In this document: one piece after another, positions 1-8,021 of the stretch
Numbering within the stretch: the first letter of the stretch is position 1
How the letters are laid out: each line of letters opens with the position of its first letter
Source: Dehalococcoidia bacterium UBA1332
Lineage (GTDB): Bacteria > Chloroflexota > Dehalococcoidia > Lucifugimonadales > Lucifugimonadaceae
Reading direction: 5' to 3'
NCBI GenBank assembly: GCA_002306745.1
Contig: DBSW01000164.1
Span: forward strand, 1 to 18,031
Length of the DNA stretch: 18,031 bases
Program-made: the position numbers and the translations under genes
The notes under the pieces: model-generated
What the model saw: the letters and a program-made list of their open reading frames with translations, nothing else
Told to the model about the DNA's origin: nothing
Database searches by the model: none

Positions 1-69
1 GACTTTCTCGCCGTCTATGAATCCGACTCTACGACCCTCGTTTGGTATTACAAACTGAACTACTCGCAT
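1..69 (-). CDS. N-terminal fragment of a probable fumarylacetoacetate hydrolase (FAH) family protein, cut by left edge
   Basis: Reading leftward from an ATG at 69-67 gives 23 open codons to the window edge. They begin MRVVQFVIPNEG and continue RRVGFIDGEKV. This short pattern (MR-V-Q-F, then R-VG-x-x-DG-x-x-V) is how many FAH-family and AraD1-like hydrolase proteins begin. That family cleaves C-C bonds in beta-diketo acids or acts on sugar-acid derivatives using a divalent metal. A GAGG sits about 12 bases upstream of the ATG. The gene is divergent from the transhydrogenase gene at 241, so the roughly 170 bases between them should hold both promoters. Only the start of the domain is visible, with no catalytic residues, so the family call rests on N-terminal resemblance alone. 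Confidence 0.5.
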   Translation of the reverse strand, partial: MRVVQFVIPNEGRRVGFIDGEKV

Positions 70-240
70 ATTAAATGCTGAACCTCACAATATAGCGCTG
101 GCAACGGAAATCTAGATATATGTCTTTTTACAAAACCGATACTACGCCTTCTTTGGTAATGGTTGGCACTAAAAATTGGTCTATCATCCTAATCCTCGTT
201 TATTCCAAAAAGATTAAATAGCAAGTTGAATTGAGCTCCG
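70..240. other. Divergent intergenic region between FAH-like gene and transhydrogenase gene
   Basis: This 171-base AT-rich stretch separates two divergently read genes. I see no convincing sigma70 promoter pair. An imperfect palindrome (AGATATATGTCT) lies near position 112 and may be chance. No RNA gene or small ORF with coding character was recognised. Confidence 0.4.
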
Positions 241-1527
241 GTGTCCAAACCAATAACAGAAACTGCATTCACAATTGATACGTCGTCAATCAAATTTGGT
301 CCAGGAATCACAAACGAAGCAGGTTATGAGCTAGCACGACTTGGATCAAAAAGAGTTCTGCTCGTAACAGATCCAGGACTGGTTCACAGTGAATCAACAG
401 CTCTGGCAGTTGATTCACTAAAGAAAACCGGGATTGATTACACAATTTTCGACCAGGTTAGAGTGGAACCAAACGACTCATCTTTAAAAGACGCTATACA
501 GTTTTCAATCCAAGGTAATTTCGATGGGTTCTTGGCTGTCGGTGGTGGCTCTAGTATCGACACAGCTAAAGCCGCCAATCTTTATTCAACATACCCTGCT
601 GACTTTCTTGAATATGTAAACTCTCCCATCGGCAAAGGTACTCCAGTACCAGGCAAGCTCAAACCGCTTGTGGCAGTACCAACAACAGCAGGAACCGGAA
701 GTGAAACAACGGGGGTTTCTATATTCGACTTCGAAGAACTCGGGGCAAAAACGGGAATTGCACACCGATCTCTACGACCCGATGTAGGACTGGTAGACCC
801 AGAAAATACCCGTTCGCTCCCAAAGATGGTCGCTGCTTGTAGCGGATTCGATGTACTTTGTCACGGAATCGAATCTTATACCGCATTACCTTTCAACCAA
901 AGAGAAGCGCCTGAAAGCCCTGCGCATAGACCGGCCTATCAAGGATCTAATCCAATTAGTGATGTATGGGCAATTGCTGCACTAGAAATGGTAGGTAGTA
1001 GCATCATACCCGCGGTGCTCGATCCCGAAGATATGGACGCTCGAACCAACATGGCTCTAGCAGCAACGTTTGCAGGTGTAGGATTTGGAAACGCTGGAGT
1101 CCATTTGCCTCATGGCATGTCTTATCCAGTAAGCGGACTCGTCAAGAACTACACCCCTGAAGGATACCCAGGAGGTAAACCTATTGTCCCGCATGGTATG
1201 GCGGTCATTCTGAATGCTCCTGCGGTTTTCCGATACACCGCAGCTTCTAACCCGGTGCGCCACATGAGAGCTGCACAACTTCTCGGCGCAGACACAAATA
1301 AAGCAGAGCCGGCAGATAGTGGAGAACTGATTGCAGAACGCCTGATATACATATTGAAAGAAATCGGAGTTCCGAATGGCCTTGGTGGAGTCGGATACGA
1401 AAATGACGACATTCCATCGCTCGTGAAAGGTACGCTACCACAGCACCGCGTAACCAAACTTTCGCCTCGCCCAGTTGACGAACCCGAGCTTAGCCAGCTA
1501 TTTTTCGAATCACTTAAGCTGTGGTAG
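241..1527 (+). CDS. Hydroxyacid-oxoacid transhydrogenase (ADHFE1/HOT-like iron-type alcohol dehydrogenase)
   Basis: The 428-residue product belongs to the iron-containing alcohol dehydrogenase superfamily and resembles the human HOT enzyme ADHFE1 over its full length. Shared blocks include RVEP-DSS near 75-81, AVGGGSSIDTAKAANLY at 99-115, the conserved stretch ending GTGSETTGVSIFD (to 163), SGFDVLCH at 201-208, RPAYQGSNPISD at 230-241, FGNAGVHLPHGMSYP at 282-296 and VKGTLPQHRVTKL at 395-407. Putative metal ligands by family alignment are D204, H208, H291 and H318. HOT enzymes transfer hydride from 4-hydroxybutyrate to 2-oxoglutarate, giving succinic semialdehyde and D-2-hydroxyglutarate, without releasing the nicotinamide cofactor. 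The start is GTG with only a weak GAG-type ribosome site. It begins a run of five plus-strand genes. Family assignment is strong; the physiological hydroxy acid is not shown by the sequence. Confidence 0.9.
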   Translation: MSKPITETAFTIDTSSIKFGPGITNEAGYELARLGSKRVLLVTDPGLVHSESTALAVDSLKKTGIDYTIFDQVRVEPNDSSLKDAIQFSIQGNFDGFLAVGGGSSIDTAKAANLYSTYPADFLEYVNSPIGKGTPVPGKLKPLVAVPTTAGTGSETTGVSIFDFEELGAKTGIAHRSLRPDVGLVDPENTRSLPKMVAACSGFDVLCHGIESYTALPFNQREAPESPAHRPAYQGSNPISDVWAIAALEMVGSSIIPAVLDPEDMDARTNMALAATFAGVGFGNAGVHLPHGMSYPVSGLVKNYTPEGYPGGKPIVPHGMAVILNAPAVFRYTAASNPVRHMRAAQLLGADTNKAEPADSGELIAERLIYILKEIGVPNGLGGVGYENDDIPSLVKGTLPQHRVTKLSPRPVDEPELSQLFFESLKLW

Positions 1528-1621
1528 CTGTCAAATAAAAATCATTTAATAAGATTAGAAGAACTATGACAGTACTAGTAAAAATATACGCATCTAGTAA
1601 ACACTCAATTAATGAATAACA

Positions 1622-2461
1622 ATGAATAAATTCTCCTTCATCCAACTAGCGGATCCACAGTTCGGACTTTTTGCTGCTTCAAGCGGCAAGACCGACGAAG
1701 AAATCGCGTCATATGCGAAAAGGGGTTTAATCGTACGTAAAGTCGAAAAATTCGACGGCCTAGAACCTGAAATCAACCTCTACAACAAAGCTATTGAAAG
1801 AGCGAATCAACTAAAACCAAGATTCGTTGTTGTATGCGGCGACATAATCAACGATATCGACAACGAGGATCAGATAAACGAAGTCAAAAGAATATCTAAA
1901 AAACTAGAAGACTCTATAGATCTTCATTGGGTTCCAGGCAACCACGATGTCTCACCTGATCACAACACACCCGAAAAAAAATGTATCGAACGATACAGAC
2001 AAAATTTTGGTCCTGATTACTACACTTTCTCTCATGGCGATATCAAATTCATAGTTATCAATTCAACTGTCCTAACTTCACCAGAAACGGTAATCGAAGA
2101 AGCAGATAAACAGATGGAATTCATAGAAAAAGAAGCAATGACCGCTAACAAATGTGGAAAACAAAAAATTATCCTTTTCAGCCACCATCCGTTGTTTATC
2201 AATTCGCCTAACGAATCAGACAACAATTGGTCGATTAAAAAACAATATCGAAGCAAACTCTTGAAAATCGCCTCGGATCATGGAATTACAACTAATTTTG
2301 CGGGGCACTGGCACAAAAATAACTACGCCTATGGAGACGGAATAGAAGTGGTAGCTTCTGGGCCAGTTGGATACCCCTTTGGAGAGGATCCATCAGGATT
2401 CAGAATTGTGGATATCAAAGGCACAGAAATTCAACATGCCTACCACTCTCTAGAATTATGA
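1622..2461 (+). CDS. Calcineurin-like metallophosphoesterase, CPPED1-like
   Basis: The 279-residue protein carries the complete metallophosphoesterase motif set: DPQFGL at 11-16, GDIIND at 73-78, GNHD at 106-109, HHPLF at 188-192 and GHWH at 228-231. The first motif is D-P-Q rather than the usual D-x-H. That Q, with the FIQ-ADPQFGL opening, the D-YY-F-H-D segment near 132-140 and the C-terminal HAYHSLEL, closely matches the eukaryotic CPPED1 (CSTP1) group, known as protein or phosphoester phosphatases. There is no signal peptide, so it should be cytosolic. No good Shine-Dalgarno precedes the ATG, although another ATG nine bases upstream hits a stop at once. The stop codon overlaps the next start (ATGA at 2458-2461), which indicates translational coupling to the DUF1028 gene. 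The natural substrate is unknown. Confidence 0.88.
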   Translation: MNKFSFIQLADPQFGLFAASSGKTDEEIASYAKRGLIVRKVEKFDGLEPEINLYNKAIERANQLKPRFVVVCGDIINDIDNEDQINEVKRISKKLEDSIDLHWVPGNHDVSPDHNTPEKKCIERYRQNFGPDYYTFSHGDIKFIVINSTVLTSPETVIEEADKQMEFIEKEAMTANKCGKQKIILFSHHPLFINSPNESDNNWSIKKQYRSKLLKIASDHGITTNFAGHWHKNNYAYGDGIEVVASGPVGYPFGEDPSGFRIVDIKGTEIQHAYHSLEL

Positions 2462-3165
2462 CTTTCACTATCCTCGGGCGCGATGAAGATACAGGTGAAT
2501 TAGGGATCGGTATTGCGACTTACTCACTAGCGGTGGGAGCGACTTGCCCTTTGGTAATTTCAGGCATAGCCGTTACGACATCGCAAGCATCAACAAATCC
2601 AGAAATTAATGAACAAATTATGAAACTAATAGAAGGGAGAAAAAGTCCTTCAGAGGCGTTTAATCAAGCTCTAAAAAAAGATGCTCATCCAGAGTTTCGG
2701 CAGGTGGCACTCCTTGGTAGTAAAGGAGAGGCAATCGTCCATTCTGGCGTAAAAATCAAGCCGGTCAGCGGGCACCAGCAAGGTGCTACATGTATAGCGA
2801 TCGGAAATTTCCTTTCCAACGAACAAGTACTACCTGCAATGATCGACTCATTCGAAAACCAACAAAAGGGAACCCCACTCTGGGAACGACTAATCTCGTC
2901 ATTAGAATCAGGGAAGTCAGCCGGCGGTCAATCATCAATTGACGGAGAGCCACTAACTGAACGATCGGCTGCTTTGACCATATCATCACCAGATCAGAGT
3001 TTCCCCATTGACATACGCATCGATGTCTCAGACGATGCGATCCCCGAACTTCGTCATGCAGTTATGAAGTACCGGGAGATGCACAATTTCTATCTAAGAC
3101 GAGCAGCTAACCCAGTTGATCTACCATCTCAAGATGAATGGGAACGTCAACAGTTGACTATATAA
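2458..3165 (+). CDS. DUF1028 family protein (putative Ntn-hydrolase-like)
   Basis: The 235-residue product matches DUF1028 along its whole length. Diagnostic pieces are the opening TFTILGRDEDTGELGIGIAT, then SLAVGATCPLVISGIAVTT, SQASTNPEIN, an acidic D-HPEFRQVALL segment near 75-86, and a late K-SAGGQSS near 153-160. The family is widespread in bacteria; the fold is related to Ntn hydrolases, but no reaction is established as far as I know. Some relatives carry a C-terminal peptidoglycan-binding domain, which is absent here. No signal peptide or membrane segment is visible. The start ATG overlaps the stop of the phosphoesterase gene by four bases, so the two are probably made together. A helical tail after 200 (many Arg, Glu and Tyr) ends the protein. 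Confidence 0.88.
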   Translation: MTFTILGRDEDTGELGIGIATYSLAVGATCPLVISGIAVTTSQASTNPEINEQIMKLIEGRKSPSEAFNQALKKDAHPEFRQVALLGSKGEAIVHSGVKIKPVSGHQQGATCIAIGNFLSNEQVLPAMIDSFENQQKGTPLWERLISSLESGKSAGGQSSIDGEPLTERSAALTISSPDQSFPIDIRIDVSDDAIPELRHAVMKYREMHNFYLRRAANPVDLPSQDEWERQQLTI

Positions 3166-3235
3166 GCCTACTCGCAATAATTAATATCAACTTCAACTAA
3201 TAACACAAGAATACTAGTCGTAACTGGAGAAAATA

Positions 3236-3808
3236 TTGGTACTCGAAGCAATCAGAAAACGTCGAACGATTCGTGAATTCACCGATGAAGAGGTCCATGA
3301 ATCATTGATTGCAAAAATCATAGATGCAGCAATCTGGGCTCCTAATCACCGAAATACAGAACCGTGGAGATTCATTGTTCTAAACAAAAACGGTGAAATG
3401 CGAAAAAAAGTCGCAAAAATCGTCCACGACTGGGCATATGAAAATATAAAGAATCCAAGTTCCGAAAAACGATCAGCCGGAGCTCACGATGCGCAACAGG
3501 AAATCCTAGACTCACCTGCATTTATATACGTTTATTCAGTCCAAGGCAGGGATGAAGAGATGACACGAGAAAACTATTCAGCGACTTCGTGTGCCATCCA
3601 AAATCTGATGCTTGCCGCACATTCCCTAGGACTTGGGGTCGGGTGGAGCACTGGAAAACCGTGTCTGGCAAATGTGGATACAGCAGTAGGAGCCGAACCA
3701 GAGTGGGACATAGTTGGCGCACTGTACATCGGTTATCCGACCAATCTCGATGCAGCAAACCAATCTGCCAAGCGTACTCAAGTCGATCAAGTCACAATCT
3801 GGGCATAG
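3236..3808 (+). CDS. Nitroreductase-family FMN-dependent oxidoreductase
   Basis: The 190-residue protein opens with EAIRKRRTIREFTDEEV, the FMN-phosphate binding segment of nitroreductases (R-x-R-R-x-R pattern). AAIWAPNHRNTEPWRFIVL follows at about 32-50, then a Y-x-x-x-x-C-A-I-QN-ML-AAHSLGLGVGW block near 118-142 that builds the flavin pocket, and GYPT near 167. The length suits the compact single-domain YdjA-like branch. Such enzymes reduce nitro, quinone or enone groups with NAD(P)H; the in vivo substrate cannot be told. I accept the TTG start at 3236 because GGAGA sits six bases upstream (3226-3230) and the family motif follows directly. The gene lies 70 bases after DUF1028 and 24 bases before the sulfatase, consistent with one transcript. 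Confidence 0.87.
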   Translation: MVLEAIRKRRTIREFTDEEVHESLIAKIIDAAIWAPNHRNTEPWRFIVLNKNGEMRKKVAKIVHDWAYENIKNPSSEKRSAGAHDAQQEILDSPAFIYVYSVQGRDEEMTRENYSATSCAIQNLMLAAHSLGLGVGWSTGKPCLANVDTAVGAEPEWDIVGALYIGYPTNLDAANQSAKRTQVDQVTIWA

Positions 3809-3832
3809 CTAACTTGGTAAATCGATCATCAG

Positions 3833-5326
3833 ATGCTTAAAGCATCCCTACCAAACATACTGTTTATCGAATCTGATCAACATAACCCCAACATAATGGG
3901 ATGCTCCGGGGACACTGTAGTTTCGACTCCTAACCTCGACGCTTTGGGATCACGTGGAATAGTTTTTAGTAACTCGTACTGCGCGTCACCTATCTGTGTT
4001 CCATCTCGGACGTCTATGCTCACGGGGCAACACCCATACCAGAACCAGGTATGGACAAATTCACAATATCTTCACTCAGGTGTGCCAACGTTTGCACATT
4101 CCCTTGGTGCGGTCGGGTACAAACCTGTTCAAATAGGCCGAATGCACTTCAACGGGCCGGACCAGCTCCATGGATTCACACAAAGATTCGTAGGAGACCA
4201 CGGCCCAAATCATCTAGGTTCAGATGAGGTAGATCACGGTTCGCTTCATGGTACGGCTGGCCCCTCAAGAATCGCTCTCAAACTATCTGGCCATGGACTA
4301 AACGCATACCAGATACACGACGAAGCAGTTGCCGCACGAACTATAGAGTTTATCGATGATCATTCCAAAGGCAATGATAATGAGCCATTCGCTCTAGCCA
4401 TAGGATTTATGCTGCCTCATCAGCCATTCGTAGCCACCAAAGAAGACTACGACAGGTATCGTGACAAAGTCCCTAAACCAAAAAATTCAATACGCTTCGA
4501 AGACGAAACCCACCCATACCTAAAATGGTGGAAATCTCATACAGGGCTTACAGATGTCACGGCTGCAGAAATCGAAAGAACTCGTACAGCTTACTATGCT
4601 CTTGTAACACGTCTTGACTGTTTGCTCGGAAAAATTTTTGAAACGTTAGAAAAGCATGGTCTGCTGGATAACACTTTGATTGTTTACACGTCGGATCACG
4701 GAGAACAGCTTGGTGAAAAAGGTCTGTGGTGGAAACAGACGTTCTATGAAGATTCGGTAAAAGTTCCTGCCATAATTTCATGGCCAAAGCGGCTTCCAAT
4801 GGGTAAAACAATTAATCGCGTAACCAGCCAACTTGATCTAAACGCGACGCTTCTCGATGCTGCCAACGCGCCGGCTCTACCATCATCTCAAGGAAGATCC
4901 CTCTTACCACTGATTGAAAACCCCGCCGACTTGACCTGGAATGACATCGCTTTCTCTGAATACTGCACTGAGCCAGACGATAAAGCGCATTCCGATGGAA
5001 CCAAAATCTGGCAAAACCGAATGATTCGTGAGGGCGATTGGAAACTAATCTACTATCACGACATGCCGTCACAGCTTTTCAACCTCGTCGATGACCCTGA
5101 TGAACTAAACGACCTGATAGATGAACCAATTCATTTAGAACGTGTAAAACACCTTACCGAACTTATACTGGAAGATTGGGATCCTATTTGGGTTGAAAGG
5201 CAAATCAGAAATCAGTCAGCAAACCTAGAAATCACAATACCCTGGGCGAAAAACACTAAACCAGACGATTCGATCCGGTGGGATTTGAACCCCGCTTGGG
5301 ATTATCTGGATGAGCCACAAGAATAG
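3833..5326 (+). CDS. Type I sulfatase (formylglycine-dependent sulfuric ester hydrolase)
   Basis: The 497-residue enzyme has the sulfatase signature CVPSRTSMLTG at 55-65; C55 would be matured to formylglycine. The N-terminal metal segment is ESDQHNP (13-19), the second metal segment is TSDHGEQLGEKGLWWKQ (286-302) with D288, H289 and K301, and HQPF near 196-199 supplies a further active-site His. The C-terminal sulfatase subdomain (WKLIYYHD, LFNLVDDPDELNDL) is intact, so the gene is complete. There is no signal peptide, so it is predicted cytosolic, as in choline-sulfatase-type enzymes, which this resembles more than secreted polysaccharide sulfatases. Its activity needs a formylglycine-generating or anaerobic maturase, and neither is in the window. 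It is the last gene of the plus-strand run. The start ATG has only a poor ribosome site. Confidence 0.9.
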   Translation: MLKASLPNILFIESDQHNPNIMGCSGDTVVSTPNLDALGSRGIVFSNSYCASPICVPSRTSMLTGQHPYQNQVWTNSQYLHSGVPTFAHSLGAVGYKPVQIGRMHFNGPDQLHGFTQRFVGDHGPNHLGSDEVDHGSLHGTAGPSRIALKLSGHGLNAYQIHDEAVAARTIEFIDDHSKGNDNEPFALAIGFMLPHQPFVATKEDYDRYRDKVPKPKNSIRFEDETHPYLKWWKSHTGLTDVTAAEIERTRTAYYALVTRLDCLLGKIFETLEKHGLLDNTLIVYTSDHGEQLGEKGLWWKQTFYEDSVKVPAIISWPKRLPMGKTINRVTSQLDLNATLLDAANAPALPSSQGRSLLPLIENPADLTWNDIAFSEYCTEPDDKAHSDGTKIWQNRMIREGDWKLIYYHDMPSQLFNLVDDPDELNDLIDEPIHLERVKHLTELILEDWDPIWVERQIRNQSANLEITIPWAKNTKPDDSIRWDLNPAWDYLDEPQE

Positions 5327-5368
5327 AAGTTTTGCAATCAATGCTGCAAATGCTCCAAGATAAATAAC

Positions 5369-5400
5369 AAAAAACCCTCCAATCTCATTGATAGAAGGGT
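5369..5400 (-). terminator. Rho-independent terminator for the minus-strand MDR gene
   Basis: Read on the minus strand, the arms ACCCTTC and GGAGGGT pair (one T-G wobble). An inner ATC/GAT pair lies across a single T-T mismatch with an AATGA loop, and six T residues follow directly. It lies about 40 bases beyond the stop of the dehydrogenase at 5441. On the plus strand a run of A precedes the hairpin, so it terminates best leftward, but the hairpin may also slow transcripts leaving the sulfatase gene. Confidence 0.8.
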
Positions 5401-5440
5401 GTAGCTTTACCGACGTGCGGGAGGCGAGTACGATTAAAGA

Positions 5441-6427
5441 CTACTGTCCGCCCCCATTCAAAGCCATTACGACTTTGATCACACCGTCTTCTTGATTAGC
5501 GTACATGTCATAAGCTTTTTGAACTTCACTAAAGTCAAGATTATGACTTTTCAGCTGACCCGGATTCGCCCAACCTCGAGCCTTTAAAGCAATCATTTCC
5601 CGTATGTCCTTGGTCGGTTCAGATGTAGCTGCAACCTGAGTAGGAATGATTGTAGCGGCCTTAAACATAAATTCCTGATGTAGAAACTCGGAAATCTTGC
5701 CATCACGCCCAGTCAAGCTAAAGCTAACGAACATGCCCCATCGCTTAACAATTTTCAGGCACTGACCAAAACCTTCAGGATCTCCACTAGCATCCACAAC
5801 GATATCAACCCCCTCTCCACCGGTCAGTTCATCAATCGCCTCATACATATCATCATTGTTCGGGTTGACAGTGTTTGTAGCGCCAATCGACAAAGCCTTT
5901 TCCAGTCGGTTTTCTACCGGGTCAATTCCGATAACCTGCATTGCACCCATCTTCTCAGTCAACATGGAGAAAGAGAGTCCAATACCCCCCTGACCAAGCA
6001 CAGCTACCCGCTTTCCTGCAACATTACCCATCTGTTTTACAGAATAAAGAACTGTACCGGTGTGCTGACACATCACCCATTCATCGATCGGGCCCCAATC
6101 AGGCACAGGTAAAACACGTTCCGGGGTCTGAACAAGATACTCCGAAAGACCACCCAAGCCTCGAGTAGGAAGAACGACCGCTCGTTGCCCTTCGACTAGT
6201 TCATCGGTTTTAGACTCGACAATAGTTCCTGCTATTTCATGACAAGGAACACCTGGAGTCAACGGATATTCTTCTTCTAGAAGTTCCGCATGATATACGC
6301 TATGGATGTCGCTTCCACAAACGGAAGTTGCCTCCACTCTAATTTTCGCTTCGCCATCTTTTGGAATCGGGTCCTCTAAATCAACGAAATCAAATTTTTG
6401 AGGAGCAACCAGTCTTGCAGCTTTCAA
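5441..6427 (-). CDS. MDR-family (zinc-type) alcohol/polyol dehydrogenase
   Basis: The 328-residue protein has the medium-chain dehydrogenase layout. The N-terminal GroES-like half holds the catalytic zinc ligands C37 (CGSDIH) and H63-E64 (PCHE), with C120 as a possible third ligand. The Rossmann half has GQGGIG at 145-150 and an acidic D169 at the end of the second strand, which favours NAD over NADP. The four-cysteine loop of the structural zinc is absent, so only the catalytic zinc is expected. Substrate is not predictable; secondary alcohols, polyols or sugar acids are the usual range. The start is TTG with a weak ribosome site; MKAARL is the normal beginning for this family. A strong intrinsic terminator follows. 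Upstream on the same strand, 132 bases away, lies the MFS transporter. Confidence 0.87.
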   Translation of the reverse strand: MKAARLVAPQKFDFVDLEDPIPKDGEAKIRVEATSVCGSDIHSVYHAELLEEEYPLTPGVPCHEIAGTIVESKTDELVEGQRAVVLPTRGLGGLSEYLVQTPERVLPVPDWGPIDEWVMCQHTGTVLYSVKQMGNVAGKRVAVLGQGGIGLSFSMLTEKMGAMQVIGIDPVENRLEKALSIGATNTVNPNNDDMYEAIDELTGGEGVDIVVDASGDPEGFGQCLKIVKRWGMFVSFSLTGRDGKISEFLHQEFMFKAATIIPTQVAATSEPTKDIREMIALKARGWANPGQLKSHNLDFSEVQKAYDMYANQEDGVIKVVMALNGGGQ

Positions 6428-6559
6428 TTTTCACTTACATCTTTCAGTAACAAATACAAACACACGTATAACTGACTTCATCGAACCGCAGAAAACTTTA
6501 CACCCACCCAACCAATCAAACAATCATGTTTTAACGCTTCGTTCACAATCATGAAACGT
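6428..6559 (-). other. Intergenic region with paired ACAATCATG direct repeats
   Basis: This 132-base region separates two co-directional minus-strand genes. It holds two exact copies of ACAATCATG (6520-6528 and 6545-6553), 25 bases apart start to start. They lie about 93-126 bases upstream of the dehydrogenase start. The spacing is about two and a half helical turns, which would suit a regulator bound to both, but no promoter is obvious and chance cannot be excluded. Confidence 0.3.
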
Positions 6560-7816
6560 TCAAGTAAACGGTTTACGCAACTGTGGATACTTGAACCATA
6601 TCAATAGCAACAACAATATCCCGGAAATAGCGAAGAATCGCACCGCCTGTTGTAATCCGACTAGATCACCGAATACTCCTAAAGCCATACTGCCAATAGG
6701 ATAAAGCCCCATCATTAACATCTGGAATCCCATTATTCGACCACGCAAATTTAATGGTGCGACTAGCAATATCAACGTGGCGTGAGTGATTCCAAAAACC
6801 ATACTGATAAGCCCGAGACCAGTAATCGCCAAAAACCCTATTCCCAGTGAATCTGTATAAGAAAACCCTATATTGCCAATTCCCTGAAGCAATGAAGCAC
6901 TAATCAACAACAACCCAGGATTTCTAAGACGTCTTCCACGCAGAGCAATGTATCCTGCGGTGATCATAGAACCCAGCCCCTGAGCCGACATCAATAAGCC
7001 GAATGCCATAGGCCCGGCACCATAAATATCATCCGCAAATGCTGGAGCCATAGACTCAAACGGATAACCGAAAAAATTATTTACACCAACGACCAGTAAG
7101 GCAGCAAAAATAACAGGATTTCTCCTCGCGAAAAAATATCCATCCCTTAACAATTTCAAAGCGCTGCCCGACGACGAATATAGATCTGGTCTCAACATCT
7201 TTGGGAGTCGACGGAGAAGCAAAAAATTAGTTACAAGCACAATGCCTATAAATATGTATGCCCAAAATGTGTCGATCAGCTCTGCCACTACCCCACCCAA
7301 GGCCGAGCCAATAAACCAAGCAGCATTTAATAAAGCCATATCTAACGCAATAGCAGACCCAAGGATAGCCGGACCAACTACTCCGGAGACATAAGCTTTA
7401 CGTGATGAAATTTCGATCATCATCATCGCACCGACAAAGGTAGAGTAGGCAAATATGACGGGCAGCGACGCATATCCGGTATAAACCAACACTGCGAACG
7501 CAAAAGATAAAAAGGCCATTCCAAGTTGTGTTAGGCGAAATAGGGTAATCCTCGGATAACGGTCCAGTAATGCACCAACAAAAGGACCAAAAATCAGGAA
7601 AGGAATAACTCGAAAGAAAACCAGAGACCCAACAGCCATAGAGCTATCAGTCTTCTGAACCAAAAGCCACGCAACTAGAGTGAAATCTATAAACCGCACC
7701 AAGTGTGCGAAGAGACTAACACCGAGTATGCGTAAAAAGACTGGGTGCTGAATAGCACGAGGACCTAATCTTGATCTGTGAAATGTAGTGGAGTTGGTAC
7801 CCCGCACTTTATTCAT
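6560..7816 (-). CDS. Major facilitator superfamily transporter (EntS/MFS_3-like)
   Basis: The 418-residue product is highly hydrophobic, with ten to twelve predicted membrane segments separated by short loops. The loop GALLDRYPRITLFRLTQ, about 80-97, matches the G-x-L-x-D-R-x-x-R signature between helices 2 and 3 of MFS proteins. A basic cytoplasmic linker (RRLPKMLRPDLYSSSGS) near the middle divides the two six-helix halves, and a related R-GRIMGF loop occurs in the second half. Overall this looks like the drug- or siderophore-exporter branch typified by EntS, so export from the cytosol is more likely than uptake; this is inference. The gene is divergent from the MlrC gene at 8022, sharing a 205-base promoter region, which suggests but does not prove a linked role. 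The ATG start is preceded only by a weak purine stretch. Confidence 0.85.
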   Translation of the reverse strand: MNKVRGTNSTTFHRSRLGPRAIQHPVFLRILGVSLFAHLVRFIDFTLVAWLLVQKTDSSMAVGSLVFFRVIPFLIFGPFVGALLDRYPRITLFRLTQLGMAFLSFAFAVLVYTGYASLPVIFAYSTFVGAMMMIEISSRKAYVSGVVGPAILGSAIALDMALLNAAWFIGSALGGVVAELIDTFWAYIFIGIVLVTNFLLLRRLPKMLRPDLYSSSGSALKLLRDGYFFARRNPVIFAALLVVGVNNFFGYPFESMAPAFADDIYGAGPMAFGLLMSAQGLGSMITAGYIALRGRRLRNPGLLLISASLLQGIGNIGFSYTDSLGIGFLAITGLGLISMVFGITHATLILLVAPLNLRGRIMGFQMLMMGLYPIGSMALGVFGDLVGLQQAVRFFAISGILLLLLIWFKYPQLRKPFT

Positions 7817-7856
7817 CTCTGCGAATACTCTTCGCTAATTAGCATCAGTCGATTCA

Positions 7857-7886
7857 TTGACAAAAAATACTTGTCACAATCATTAT
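7857..7886 (+). promoter_or_regulatory. Candidate sigma70 promoter overlapping an inverted repeat, upstream of MlrC gene
   Basis: A perfect -35 hexamer TTGACA lies at 7857-7862. After 18 bases, CATTAT (7881-7886) matches four of six positions of the -10 consensus. The -35 overlaps an inverted repeat, TGACAA at 7858-7863 and TTGTCA at 7871-7876, separated by seven bases. An operator in this place would block RNA polymerase. The site lies 135-165 bases upstream of the proposed MlrC start and in the shared region with the divergent transporter. Read from sequence alone. Confidence 0.35.
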
Positions 7887-8021
7887 TTTGATAGATAAGA
7901 AAGTTAAAGGCCAAATAAAAATTGTAAAAGAAACTCAATTAATTTCGGTCAACCTACTGTATTCTCTACGGTGCTCTTCCTGTTTGATGATCTTATGGCT
8001 TTTGAGAGAGAGAAAAAAATA

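Noticed and set aside
1057..1457. Antisense open frames inside the transhydrogenase gene
   Set aside because: They are shadows of a well-supported gene; their translations are low-complexity or cysteine/arginine-rich and resemble no family.
7971..8021. Longer MlrC product starting at GTG 7971 or ATG 7995
   Set aside because: The extra residues do not resemble the family and lack a ribosome site, while MRILMGG at 8022 is the normal start and follows a purine-rich stretch.
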